Shown: piece by piece, positions 18,901-26,772 of the stretch
Layout of the letters: the number at the start of each line of letters is the position of its first letter
How positions within the stretch are numbered: the first letter of the stretch is position 1
Assembly (NCBI RefSeq): GCF_000145035.1
Contig: NC_014387.1
Location: forward strand, 2,532,001-2,596,000
Reading direction: 5' to 3'
DNA: 64,000 nt
Origin: Butyrivibrio proteoclasticus B316
Lineage (GTDB): Bacteria > Bacillota > Clostridia > Lachnospirales > Lachnospiraceae
Program-made: the position numbers and the translations under genes
The notes under the pieces: generated by a model
Told to the model about the DNA's origin: nothing
Seen by the model: only the letters and a program-made list of their open reading frames with translations
Database searches by the model: none

Positions 18901-19125
18901 GAAATCCGAATTAAAAAGTGCCTCTTCAATAGTATTACTAAGGTCACTCGTAATAGGAAGTTCGTCCTTATCTCTGAATATCCTCTCTATCTTCTTGTAG
19001 CCTGTCTTTTTCTGTATCTTTTTAGGAATGTGGTAGTGCTCAAGATCCCACTCAATAGCTGCCGCCACCTTATTATCAAGTTCAGCATGCTTATAGGAAA
19101 TAAACGCGTTATAATGTAAACTCAT
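15997..19125 (-). CDS. TIR-domain / single transmembrane / beta-propeller-like protein
   Basis: This 1,042-residue product is the last gene of a J-domain/Hsp70/TIR operon. Residues 1-145 form a TIR domain: YNAFISYKHAE, then RDKDELP, SDFLIVLCSTNT and STWVEREIKLF. The WVxRE pattern aligns with the NADase glutamate helix of catalytic TIRs (SARM1 WVHKE), so E93 is the candidate catalytic residue. One membrane span is at about 190-210. The remaining ~830 residues are repeated WD/PQQ-like beta strands (for example 'NIRVWNRETHELLYEYNS', 'LIDIWNKDTGELISEYN'), giving a probable outer propeller. The start MSLHYNAF has a GAGG site 10 bases after the Hsp70 stop. The frame is open for 52 codons upstream inside the Hsp70 gene and that extension is rejected. 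The predicted role is a sensor propeller coupled to a cytoplasmic NAD-cleaving or scaffold TIR. Confidence 0.82.
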   Translation of the reverse strand: MSLHYNAFISYKHAELDNKVAAAIEWDLEHYHIPKKIQKKTGYKKIERIFRDKDELPITSDLSNTIEEALFNSDFLIVLCSTNTHLSTWVEREIKLFLQNHPQENVLTVLVDGEPHDVIPEILQNREVQRYNDHGQLETVLEPVEPLSCDYRLPRREAKNVELPRLAATLIGCSYNELMNRQRQYKMKRLTAVFSGAMALAVGFGAYMLYSNARINENYRQSLISQSKYLSNASMQMLDDEKRIDALHLALAALPSEENPKRPVIPEAVSAITKATLAYTTESGSNITATWNYTMPDVVENYYVDTDGCSFAAMDQSKNIRVWNRETHELLYEYNSVENKAKYYAYIAPDRLMICGEKYIQVVDVVSGSVKWEKEELKEDDIFSAMITERPVTMKDGSILIGTYSSGLYRLSPEDGSVLDIYRVDAADEFHDSASFKNFKLSPDEKTIMFSGNDDNNRTNILFFYDIESGNTGYFDLAENGITADDIFLDKFIYLDNDRIMISASKETGYGSYGFFSMDVLTTNYNTVYCLDAHDLSLKWKNDFKYNAIPYGSDIYDLKDINAVCFYEGNIIDIWNKDTGELISEYNVNESIVGAVKTEDDTYPSFITVSGKMGNPYVINGVESMSMIATLTDDIDKIVFGKGAYVNTYRSSNIIFYQSGVHDENYKDFDNTGEYNAVLNGNYILSDDILVVLGATPDKSKTKVGFYDANSKQCLGEKEIGGDDTYQYDLTGFDEGIARVTYSNDHTLKLLEIDAHTLEVKETVIDEDYSGAFVDPIYAEGKLIYYRNQDYEHLGAVVKDLSSGEEDFYETGNTIYLWEYDPKLKALYISCKEADYVIDIDKNENYEIIHSANWSETEKVHLDAENERILVTDDQFIQLLDLEGNEITKIACPDLGVFGMTLYTPGQNKEQTEILVVYADGFLYRYNAENGEYIGKIELAYNKAYSDASFVFDVDNQKLFVQMGPILDIMDLDTWTVTAYLTSALAYHKDTDTFLVYSYSGGGDPRIGYFKQYTVDELIQKGKDMLKGQEIREELKTSYGIG

Positions 19126-19135
19126 TTCTAAAACC

Positions 19136-20878
19136 TCAAACCTTATCCGGATCTTTATTTTCCATGTTTTCCTCAATATACTGTTTCCAGAGATCTTCAG
19201 CCTCATTGTCAAAACTGAACATACTCTTTTCCAGCCTGTCAAGTCTAATAGAGAAGACTGCTGCTGCCTTCTTGCAGTCAATTATCGAAGCTCTGTCCAA
19301 AAGGTCATTAAAGCTGTATATCTCCTCTTCGAGGAACTGTCTCTGCATCTGATTGCCCTCTTCGTACAGTCTCTGCGCCTTCTCAAGAAGATACTTGATC
19401 TCCGGAATTTCTCTTGGATCCTGCTTAAGCTCATCCATCCTGAGCTTGATATTCATCAACTCATCCTGATCAATTCCATCCTGAGCACCGCGGCTTCTGT
19501 GAATCTCAGCTCCATTTGCAGGACAATAAATGTCAATATCAAAAATACCATTAAGATCATAGGAAAATCTTACATTTGCAAAGACTTCTCCCTTGGGCCT
19601 TGGTGGAACATCCAGCACGATAGTATCAAGCTTAAGGTTACTTGAAGCCTTGAGCTTTTCTCCCTGATAGACATTAAATTCAATTTTCTTTTGCATATTG
19701 CTGACAGTATAAAACTTGTTCTGCTTACTGTAGGGAAGAATCTGGTTCTTAGGGATAATGACTGCCATTTTATCGCCTAATACTTCTACTCCAAGGGAAA
19801 ATGGACAAATATCTGTCATGACTATGTCTTTTACCGACTCTTTTCTCAAATTGATACCTGTCACAATTCCTGCGCCTCTGCAGATAGCCACATCCCCCTG
19901 AGGATCAACCATGATCTTGCCCGGGAAAAGAGATTCCATATAGGCTCTGACACTTGGCATCTTGGAAGATCCGCCAACCATGATAACTCCGTCAATATCG
20001 TCAGTCGATAGACTGGCATCATTCATGAGCCTTTTCAGAACAATAGTAAGCCTTCTGAATACAGAAGCAGAAATATCGATAAACCTTTGCTGGTCAAGTT
20101 CGTACTCAAATTCATCCCCTGCTACATTTACAACTGTTTTGGTAGTATCGCTGTCTGAAAGCCTGATCTTGATACTCTCTCCGCAGTTTATCAGAACAGC
20201 TTTATTCCTGTTATCAAGTTTATCCCAGTTTATGCCATGGCTCTTGCAGATATCCAGAGCTATGATCTCGTTAAAATCCTTGCCTCCGAGTGCATTGTCA
20301 CCAGAGATATTGCAGATCTCGACCATATTATCAAAGGCCTCAACCAGCGTAACATCCAGTGTTCCGCCTCCAAAGTCAAATACTATAAACTTCTCATCCT
20401 GATCCATGTTGTCATAGTGATAGGATAAAGCCGCTGCTGAAGGCTCATTAACAAGCTGTGTAACCTTAATTCCTGCCTTGATTCCTGCCATTCTTGTAGC
20501 CTCTCTCTGATGATCATCAAAGTAGGCAGGAACACTTATTACGGCAGAATCCACCTTTTCCCCAAGATACTTTTCTGCATCAGCGATAAGCTTTCTGAGT
20601 ACTATCGCAGACAACTCAACCGGGGTAAAAGAGCGTCCAAGTCCAAGATTATATTTGACATCTTTTCCCATCTGTCTCTTGAACTCACTTGCTGTCTTAT
20701 CAGGATGAGTAATAAGCCTTTCCTTGGCTGTCTTACCCACAATGGCCTCTTTTCCATCAAAAGAAACAACTGAAGGGGTAAGATATTCTCCGAATTCATT
20801 AGGAATTAGTGTAATTCCTTCATCTGTCCAGGCGCTTACAAGTGAATTTGTAGTACCTAAATCTATTCCAACTATCAT
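19136..20878 (-). CDS. Hsp70 chaperone, HscC-like
   Basis: This 580-residue Hsp70 is shorter than housekeeping DnaK (about 610-640). The nucleotide motifs are intact: GIDLGTTNSLVSAW at the start, NEPSAAALSYHY, FDFGGGTLDVTLVE and VIMVGGSSKMPSVR. DPQGDVAICRGAGIVTG is HscC-like. The substrate-binding domain is recognisable (DICPFSLGVEVLGDKMAVIIPKN), but the lid is shortened and ends with NENMENKDPDKV-type residues rather than the EEVD-like Gly-rich tail of DnaK. It lies between the J-domain gene (32 bases upstream) and the TIR gene (10 bases downstream), so it is a dedicated Hsp70 rather than the general dnaK, which normally sits with grpE and dnaJ. Confidence 0.9.
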   Translation of the reverse strand: MIVGIDLGTTNSLVSAWTDEGITLIPNEFGEYLTPSVVSFDGKEAIVGKTAKERLITHPDKTASEFKRQMGKDVKYNLGLGRSFTPVELSAIVLRKLIADAEKYLGEKVDSAVISVPAYFDDHQREATRMAGIKAGIKVTQLVNEPSAAALSYHYDNMDQDEKFIVFDFGGGTLDVTLVEAFDNMVEICNISGDNALGGKDFNEIIALDICKSHGINWDKLDNRNKAVLINCGESIKIRLSDSDTTKTVVNVAGDEFEYELDQQRFIDISASVFRRLTIVLKRLMNDASLSTDDIDGVIMVGGSSKMPSVRAYMESLFPGKIMVDPQGDVAICRGAGIVTGINLRKESVKDIVMTDICPFSLGVEVLGDKMAVIIPKNQILPYSKQNKFYTVSNMQKKIEFNVYQGEKLKASSNLKLDTIVLDVPPRPKGEVFANVRFSYDLNGIFDIDIYCPANGAEIHRSRGAQDGIDQDELMNIKLRMDELKQDPREIPEIKYLLEKAQRLYEEGNQMQRQFLEEEIYSFNDLLDRASIIDCKKAAAVFSIRLDRLEKSMFSFDNEAEDLWKQYIEENMENKDPDKV

Positions 20879-20910
20879 CTTTTTTCACACTTCCCTCATT
20901 ATAAATTAAA

Positions 20911-23280
20911 TTATGCAGTCTTCTTAGTAAGCTCAACGTAATGCCCCAGTATCTCATTGATGTTTTGAGCATTGATCCTGGCTTGTACGTTTTTGTTATT
21001 TCCCCAGACGTACTCTTTTTTATCTGTTGTCTGTATTCTGATCACGGATTTCCCGCCAATAACTTCTTTGCCTATTGCTACAATATCGTTATATGGAATG
21101 ATTGTAAGCATCCACTTATCTATTGATACAAAATAGTCTTTGAGTACATATATTCCGTACACTTTGTTGTAATAAGATGGCATATGCTTGCACTGTATTC
21201 CGATGTTTATAAGAAGCTCGGATGAATATCTTCTAAAACTCCAAATCGGAATAAGGCTGATAAGTCCTACCAGGCAAAATAGTACGGCAGCTGCTGCCTC
21301 TCTGTAAAACAACATTCCTTGATAGCTGCGTGACCCAGCATTAGCATAATCTAGTACAGCAAAAGTTGTAGCAGCTATAGCTATAGGAATAACAGCAGCA
21401 GCCATCTGGTAGGTGTCCCTCATGTTTCTGTCAAGTAAGAAGGGACTAAGAAATGGTCTTATTTTACGGGCTTTAAGACGTTCATACTTTCTCTCAAGTG
21501 AAGGAGACAAAAGCTGCTCTTTTATAGCGTGCAGTCTTTCCTCCAATAGCATATACACAGCCATGGCAGGTGTATATAATCCAGCAAAAAAGCTCTTGCT
21601 GATCCCGATTGTAGTATTGCAGGTAATAGTAGCTTGTCTATCCGGGCTTTCAGGTTTGGTCAGATTAAAAGACATGATCTTTTCTATAGGAAGTACCTGA
21701 TAGTGAGAACCGGCTACAGATACTATATATCTTTTAAAAATAAACACTCCGGCGCCTCGTTCATACACGGCATCTCCATTTTTAATATCCCGCAGCATTT
21801 CTCCGATCACAGGAACAAAAAAGATCATGCTTATCAGATATACTGCTGATGATAATCCGGAAATCACACATAGTGCAACAGGTATCCAAACTGTTAATAA
21901 GGAGACGAATATCACGAATACCCTTATAGCATTAAGTATTATGTTTTCAAAATCGGCATTTATTACTATAGAGAAAATACTCAAGATCAAAAAAGCAGTA
22001 ACAAGGGATATGGCAAACATCTTGAACCTGCTCGTAAAATATTCAAATAGCTTGCCTGCACTGTTTAATGGACTGATAAACGTTTTTATGTTTATACTCT
22101 CTTCGCTAATAACCTTGCATCCGTATTCAACAAGATGGCTGTACAGGAACTGATAATCTTTATGCGTAGCAGGCGCTTTAAGGATTACCTTGTTAACTGC
22201 ATCTGTAATAGTGAGCTCATCTGTCTTTTCATTAACCCTCATTGTCAGATCTTCAATGAAATAATACTCATGCCGCATTCCCACAAACAATAAAATGTTT
22301 CTGACAGGATATACTGTTCCCTTTAATAAGGGCTTGATCTTTCCTTCAGGAATAACATATTGAAAGCTGATCGAATGAGTTGCAGTTTCGGTGTACTTTA
22401 TCAAAAAGTTTGTTATATCATCCCGCTCCGCTTTGTCTTTGTAACGCTTAACATTAGGGTTTTCTATCAGGGAAGCCTTGAATCTGGCACGAAGCTCATC
22501 ATATTCACTTCCACTTTTATTACCAAATAATGTATTCTCTATTACCTCTATGGCCTGCTTGTCAAATCCGCTTACAGATCCCAGCATGTCAATGAACAGT
22601 TCAATAAAGGAAGGCGTTATTTCACCTGCATAAGGCTCTTTATCCCAGTTATAGAAAATAGCCTCTGCTATCTCCCTGCAACCATATTTTTCAGGTTTTG
22701 TCGAAGCCGCAAGGAGCATCTCTCCCGCAAAATAAAGCATTCTGCTTTGTCTTGCTGACAATCTGTCTATGCCATCAATTTTGCTAAAATCAAGTCCCGG
22801 CTTTTCCGGTTCCTCTACAGTTTTTCCTATCTGCTCAAAGTCAAATTCCTCCTGTTCTTTCTGTTCATCCATTTTAAGAGGATTTGTTGCATTTGGAATC
22901 TGATCAAAACTCAGGCTTTCTTTTTCAGCCTTCTTAAGGGGATTTTGAGCATTTGAAATATTGTCGAATCTCAGCTTATCGTTTGTATCAGATGATCTAC
23001 CAGGCTCTTGATTTCTTTTTATCTCTCTTTGCTCAAATTCTTCTTTTTGATCATGATATTCGGCTTGTCTTGCCAGGTGCTCTTCTATGTATGGGCTGGT
23101 AGTTGTACCCTCGTTACACCTTTTGGCATATTCCATGGCCTTCTTATAACTGTCACGAAGCTGTCTGAACTCCTCCGGATGCTCAGCCGGATGATACTTC
23201 TTGGCAGCCTCTGAATAGGCCTTCTTAATTTCACTTATATTGCTTGTCGGCTCTATTCCGAGCCAGTTCCACATACTCAT
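20911..23280 (-). CDS. Membrane J-domain protein (type IV co-chaperone-like)
   Basis: This 789-residue protein begins with a J domain: MSMWNWLGIEPTSNISEIKKAYSEAAKKYHPAEHPEEFRQLRDSYKKA. The canonical HPD is changed to HPA followed by EHPEEF, as in some divergent J proteins. A long acidic linker holds two DNISNAQNPLKKAEK / DQIPNATNPLKMDEQ-like repeats, then a helical domain (residues ~180-300). About four to six membrane segments follow in two groups (around 440-520 and 650-700). Two PH-like/YcxB-like beta segments (GVFIFKRYIVSVAGSHYQVLPIEKIMSF and GIYVLKDYFVSIDKWMLTIIPYNDIVAI) follow the membrane blocks. The chosen ATG (23278-23280) has an AAGAAGGTAAG site; the TTG three codons upstream is rejected. 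It is the first gene of the Hsp70/TIR operon. Confidence 0.8.
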   Translation of the reverse strand: MSMWNWLGIEPTSNISEIKKAYSEAAKKYHPAEHPEEFRQLRDSYKKAMEYAKRCNEGTTTSPYIEEHLARQAEYHDQKEEFEQREIKRNQEPGRSSDTNDKLRFDNISNAQNPLKKAEKESLSFDQIPNATNPLKMDEQKEQEEFDFEQIGKTVEEPEKPGLDFSKIDGIDRLSARQSRMLYFAGEMLLAASTKPEKYGCREIAEAIFYNWDKEPYAGEITPSFIELFIDMLGSVSGFDKQAIEVIENTLFGNKSGSEYDELRARFKASLIENPNVKRYKDKAERDDITNFLIKYTETATHSISFQYVIPEGKIKPLLKGTVYPVRNILLFVGMRHEYYFIEDLTMRVNEKTDELTITDAVNKVILKAPATHKDYQFLYSHLVEYGCKVISEESINIKTFISPLNSAGKLFEYFTSRFKMFAISLVTAFLILSIFSIVINADFENIILNAIRVFVIFVSLLTVWIPVALCVISGLSSAVYLISMIFFVPVIGEMLRDIKNGDAVYERGAGVFIFKRYIVSVAGSHYQVLPIEKIMSFNLTKPESPDRQATITCNTTIGISKSFFAGLYTPAMAVYMLLEERLHAIKEQLLSPSLERKYERLKARKIRPFLSPFLLDRNMRDTYQMAAAVIPIAIAATTFAVLDYANAGSRSYQGMLFYREAAAAVLFCLVGLISLIPIWSFRRYSSELLINIGIQCKHMPSYYNKVYGIYVLKDYFVSIDKWMLTIIPYNDIVAIGKEVIGGKSVIRIQTTDKKEYVWGNNKNVQARINAQNINEILGHYVELTKKTA

Positions 23281-23348
23281 ATTCCCCAACTTACCTTCTT
23301 ACTCATATCTTTTCTTAATACGCGTCCATTTCAATCACAAACGCGATA

Positions 23349-23377
23349 ATTATACTAATTTCAAACCGTCTATGCAA
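23349..23377 (-). promoter_or_regulatory. Promoter of the J/Hsp70/TIR operon
   Basis: On the minus strand TTGCAT (23372-23377), a 17-base spacer and TATAAT (23349-23354) form a near-consensus sigma-A promoter about 70 bases before the J-protein ATG. The five-of-six -35 match is strong enough to suggest a constitutively active operon. No operator palindrome is visible next to it. Confidence 0.65.
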
Positions 23378-23397
23378 CTGCCCCCGCAGAATGTAAC

Positions 23398-23426
23398 AGG
23401 GCTCCATCGCATAGCGACAGAGCCCT
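23398..23426 (-). terminator. Hairpin downstream of the GtrA-like gene
   Basis: A stem AGGGCTC / GAGCCCT with inner partial pairing CATCGC / GCGA lies 44 bases past the GtrA-like stop. It has a poor T-run on the minus strand. It is a likely transcript end or 3' stabilising hairpin for the gtrA-like gene, and sits upstream of the J operon promoter in the opposite reading sense. Confidence 0.5.
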
Positions 23427-23469
23427 AACCCCAATACATATTTCTATTATGCCTTCTCTAAAAAGAATC

Positions 23470-24021
23470 TCATTTTTCCTTGACTGTCTCAGGAAAAATG
23501 ATCTTGTTAACAAAGAAGAATACAACCATGCTGACACCGCCGTTTAGAACTGTTGTACCAATGTTATAAACAAAAGCAGGTACAAACTTACCCGCAACAG
23601 CAACCCAGATACAGTTGATTGAGTTAACGATACATGTGATGATGATAAATGCTACAACATACCATGCAATCTGCTTGCCTGGCTTATCATGATTGCGGAA
23701 TACAAAGAGCTTCTGGATTGGGAAGTTGATACACTCACCAATTACCATTGCGATCATGTAAGCTGTAAAATAAGCAAGGCCACCATGTGCCTGATCATAT
23801 CCTAAAATGTTCCAGTCAAAGGTCTCTCCTGCAATTGTAAGAGGAACTCCGGGCCATCCAAATGATCTGTCTCCAAGAAAAGCAAAGGCTGCAGGCAAAA
23901 ATGTGAGTAACAAATACTTAAACACTGTGATAAGATTGCTGACAATTACAAACAATCCTCCTTCACGAACCCATTTAGCCACAGCGGGATGTTTTTCTGC
24001 AAAATCATTCCAAAATTTCAT
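23470..24021 (-). CDS. GtrA-like membrane protein
   Basis: This 183-residue membrane protein of the GtrA/flippase-like group is thought to move lipid-linked sugars for cell-surface polysaccharide. It has about four spans: FVIVSNLITVFKYLLLTFLP, AYFTAYMIAMVIGECINFPIQKLFVF, WYVVAFIIITCIVNSINCIWV and TVLNGGVSMVVFFFVNKIIFP. The INFPIQKLFVF and NKIIFPE patterns are usual for the family (cf. F-x-x-N-K-x-x-F in GtrA). It stands alone on the minus strand downstream of the GH3 genes, with a palindromic element between. Its partner glycosyltransferase is not in the window. Confidence 0.78.
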   Translation of the reverse strand: MKFWNDFAEKHPAVAKWVREGGLFVIVSNLITVFKYLLLTFLPAAFAFLGDRSFGWPGVPLTIAGETFDWNILGYDQAHGGLAYFTAYMIAMVIGECINFPIQKLFVFRNHDKPGKQIAWYVVAFIIITCIVNSINCIWVAVAGKFVPAFVYNIGTTVLNGGVSMVVFFFVNKIIFPETVKEK

Positions 24022-24083
24022 TTTATTTCATTTCCTCCAATCAAAATCAAATATATAAATCACATCTAGTTAGTCATAGTCAG

Positions 24084-24207
24084 CCATAATACATTGAATA
24101 TACAAATAGGAGCGATTTTAGTTCTATGGAGATGAGACAATACCATTGTATTGGCTCATCGTAATGTCCAGAACTACGAGCGACGTTGTATATTCTATGT
24201 ATTATGG
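24084..24207. repeat. Long imperfect palindrome between GH3 and gtrA-like genes
   Basis: A 124-nt imperfect palindrome has 22-base outer arms (CCATAATACAT.GAATATACAA with its complement, one mismatch). A second inner near-palindrome of about 30 bases is formed by GATGAG..CAATAC / GTATTG..CTCATC. It begins a few bases after the GH3 stop. The arms resemble miniature inverted-repeat elements. It could also end transcription or stabilise mRNA. No ORF is present. Confidence 0.65.
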
Positions 24208-24214
24208 CGTCCTA

Positions 24215-26635
24215 TTATTTCTTGATGCGACTTTCATACTGCTTGTTAAGCTTACTGTTGCGGAAATATCCGCTGATGATCTTACCAAGGCCACCAAAGA
24301 AATGGCCGTTTACAAGATCAACTATTCCATCAACCATATCCATGCTGACTGCTCCACCTGTCATCTTCGCCATTGCTCTAAACGGCATGTTGTAGATGAA
24401 CAGAATGTTAAGATCAGGCTTACCGCTCTCGTCAGCCTTTTTCTTCATAGCTGTGAGACGTTTATAAACAAATCTTGCAAGTCCGCTCTTAGCATAATAG
24501 AGCTGGCAGATGGCATCATTACTTGTAAGCTGTCCGCTCCATCTTCCATCAGGAATAGATCGTCCAAGGAGCTTTTCAAACTCAGCATCTTCTACAGTCT
24601 GGATCTTGCCACTATAGTATGATGGAAGCTCTGCCTCGCTATATGGAAGAACATCCGTTGTAGCACTCTTCAAAATCTTACCTTCAAGTCTGATATCAGC
24701 GCTGCTTGCGCCGATTCTTATCTGATACTCGCCGCCTTCAACTTCCCACTTATCAGTCTTGACATTCCAGTAACGGAAAGTCTTGTCATCAAAGGCAATC
24801 TCAACTCTCTTACTCTCTCCGGGCTCCAGTGAAACCTTGGCAAAGCCCTTAAGCTCCTTCTTTGGTCTGAATACCTTGGCTCCGGGAAGTGAAACGTAGA
24901 GCTGTGCTACCTCTTTACCTGCAACCTCTCCTACATTCTTAATGTCAAAAGAAACACCGTCTTCATTTACAGTAAGATTGTCATACTCAAACTTGGTATA
25001 AGAAAGTCCAAATCCAAATGGATAAAGCACAGGAATATCTGCTGTATCGTAATATCTGTATCCTACATAGAGACTCTCTCTGTACTCAGAGGTTCTCTGT
25101 GAACTTGGATAATAGCGATATGCAGGTGTGTCTTCATGGCGCCTGGGGATTGTCTCCGAAAGCTTTCCTGAAGGATTAACTCTGCCTGTAAGAATATCCA
25201 TAACCGCACCTGCTCCTGCCTGTCCATTGAGGTAGCAGTGTAAAATAGCCTTGAAATAATGGTGCCATGGCATCTCAATAGCAGAACCGGCACTGATAAT
25301 GCCCACAAGGTTCTTATTAACCTGTCCAAGTTCCTGCAAAAGATTGATCTGATTCTGAGGAATTCTCATGTGTGTTCTGTCCATACCTTCAGACTCGCTA
25401 TCTTCATTAAGTCCAAAGAAGAAAAGAACTATATCTGCTCTTGAAGCTATATCAAGGGCCTCTTTTCTGGTTGCAGCATCCTCCTCACCTGTTCGTGAAT
25501 ATCCTCTGCTGGAGCCAATTACCTGAACGTCATAACTACCGATAACTTCTGAAATTGTCTCGACCTTGGTCGGATTAACAAGTGATGATCCTGCGCCCTG
25601 ATATCTTGGTACAAAGGCAAAATCTCCTATAACTGCAACCTTGGCACCAGGTTTAAGAGGAAGAATACTTCCTTCATTCTTGAGAAGTACTGTGCTCTCT
25701 GTAGCAGCCTTTCTGGCAACCGCATGATGTGCAGGCTTGTCAAAGTCATTAGCTTTATTCTGTGAATTGACATAAAGAGTCATTACTGCATCCAAGAGCT
25801 CGTCTACTCTGGCATCAACATCCTCGATGCTGATCTTGCCACTCTCTACAGCTGCGATCAGTTCTCTAGCTGAATCAAGTCCAGGATTAGGCATCTCAAG
25901 GTTAGATCCTGCTGCCACGCCAAGAGCATGATCATTGGATGCACCCCAGTCTGTGATCACAATGCCATCAAATCCCCAGTCTTTTCTCAGGATATCAGTC
26001 AAAAGATGCTTATTCTCATTGGCATATGTGCCATTAACCTCGTTATATGCAGACATGATAGTCTTGGCTTTACCTTCTTTTACAGCAATTTCAAAACCAG
26101 TCAGATATATCTCTCTTAAGGTACGTTCATCAAGAACTGAATTCATAGCCATACGACGAAGCTCCTGAGAGTTCACCGCAAAGTGCTTGGGGCATGCATA
26201 TACACCCTGGGACTGAATGCCCTTAACATAGGATGCTGCCATTTTACCTGCAAGATATGGATCTTCTGAAAAATACTCAAAGTTTCTTCCGCAAAGAGGG
26301 CTTCTTTTGATATTAAGGCCAGGTCCAAGTAAAACGTTGACACCTTCTGCCATTGCCTCTTCGCCCAAAGTCTTACCAAGTTCTTCGCCCAGTTCTTCAT
26401 TCCAGCTGTTAGCGATTGTTGCTGCAGTAGGGAAGCATGTTGCAGGAACTGATTCGTTAAGTCCAAGATGATCTCCTGCACCGGCCTGTTTTCTGATACC
26501 GTGAGGGCCATCAGAGCAGAATATTGAAGGAATTCCAAGTCTCTCAAAATCCCTGGTCTGCCATTCACCCTTACCGCTTAAGAAAGCTGCCTTTTCCTCG
26601 ATTGTCATCTTTTCAATGATATCTTGATATTTCAT
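24215..26635 (-). CDS. GH3 family beta-glucosidase (conventional domain order)
   Basis: The 806-residue cytoplasmic glycoside hydrolase releases glucose from beta-linked disaccharides or glucosides; the exact substrate is not fixed by sequence. The N-terminal barrel carries PSIFCSDGPHGIRKQ, the CPKHFAVNSQE motif and the nucleophile Asp in DGIVITDWGASNDH. The second domain has GEDG/EESEGMDR-like residues and GQAGAGAVMDILTGRVNPSGKLSETIPR. A fibronectin-III-like C-terminal domain (VAQLYVSLPGAKVFRPKKELKGF) follows, then an extra ~90-residue tail. There is no signal peptide, so it acts inside the cell on imported sugars. The permuted GH3 gene lies 137 bases upstream on the same strand. Confidence 0.93.
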   Translation of the reverse strand: MKYQDIIEKMTIEEKAAFLSGKGEWQTRDFERLGIPSIFCSDGPHGIRKQAGAGDHLGLNESVPATCFPTAATIANSWNEELGEELGKTLGEEAMAEGVNVLLGPGLNIKRSPLCGRNFEYFSEDPYLAGKMAASYVKGIQSQGVYACPKHFAVNSQELRRMAMNSVLDERTLREIYLTGFEIAVKEGKAKTIMSAYNEVNGTYANENKHLLTDILRKDWGFDGIVITDWGASNDHALGVAAGSNLEMPNPGLDSARELIAAVESGKISIEDVDARVDELLDAVMTLYVNSQNKANDFDKPAHHAVARKAATESTVLLKNEGSILPLKPGAKVAVIGDFAFVPRYQGAGSSLVNPTKVETISEVIGSYDVQVIGSSRGYSRTGEEDAATRKEALDIASRADIVLFFFGLNEDSESEGMDRTHMRIPQNQINLLQELGQVNKNLVGIISAGSAIEMPWHHYFKAILHCYLNGQAGAGAVMDILTGRVNPSGKLSETIPRRHEDTPAYRYYPSSQRTSEYRESLYVGYRYYDTADIPVLYPFGFGLSYTKFEYDNLTVNEDGVSFDIKNVGEVAGKEVAQLYVSLPGAKVFRPKKELKGFAKVSLEPGESKRVEIAFDDKTFRYWNVKTDKWEVEGGEYQIRIGASSADIRLEGKILKSATTDVLPYSEAELPSYYSGKIQTVEDAEFEKLLGRSIPDGRWSGQLTSNDAICQLYYAKSGLARFVYKRLTAMKKKADESGKPDLNILFIYNMPFRAMAKMTGGAVSMDMVDGIVDLVNGHFFGGLGKIISGYFRNSKLNKQYESRIKK

Positions 26636-26708
26636 TTTCTCCCTCGCAATTCCTATATCTTTAATATGTGAATTATAAGAAACCTATATTCACAAAATTT
26701 GGAATCCC

Positions 26709-26737
26709 GGGGAAGCAAAAGACCTCTTTTGCTCCCC
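26709..26737 (-). terminator. Hairpin downstream of the permuted GH3 gene
   Basis: GGGGAAGCAAAAG pairs with CTTTTGCTCCCC (one bulged A) in a 12-bp stem 36 bases past the stop of the gene ending at 26773. The following minus-strand bases are not T-rich, so it is either a weak terminator or a 3' stabilising structure. The second GH3 gene may still be read through it. Confidence 0.5.
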
Positions 26738-26772
26738 AAGACTCCATATTTATAAATCTGTTTATTTATGTA

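Noticed and set aside
19126..19281. 52-codon extension of the TIR gene into the Hsp70 gene
   Set aside because: MSLHYNAFISYKH is the usual TIR start and has a GAGG site; the extension overlaps the Hsp70 C-terminus in another frame.
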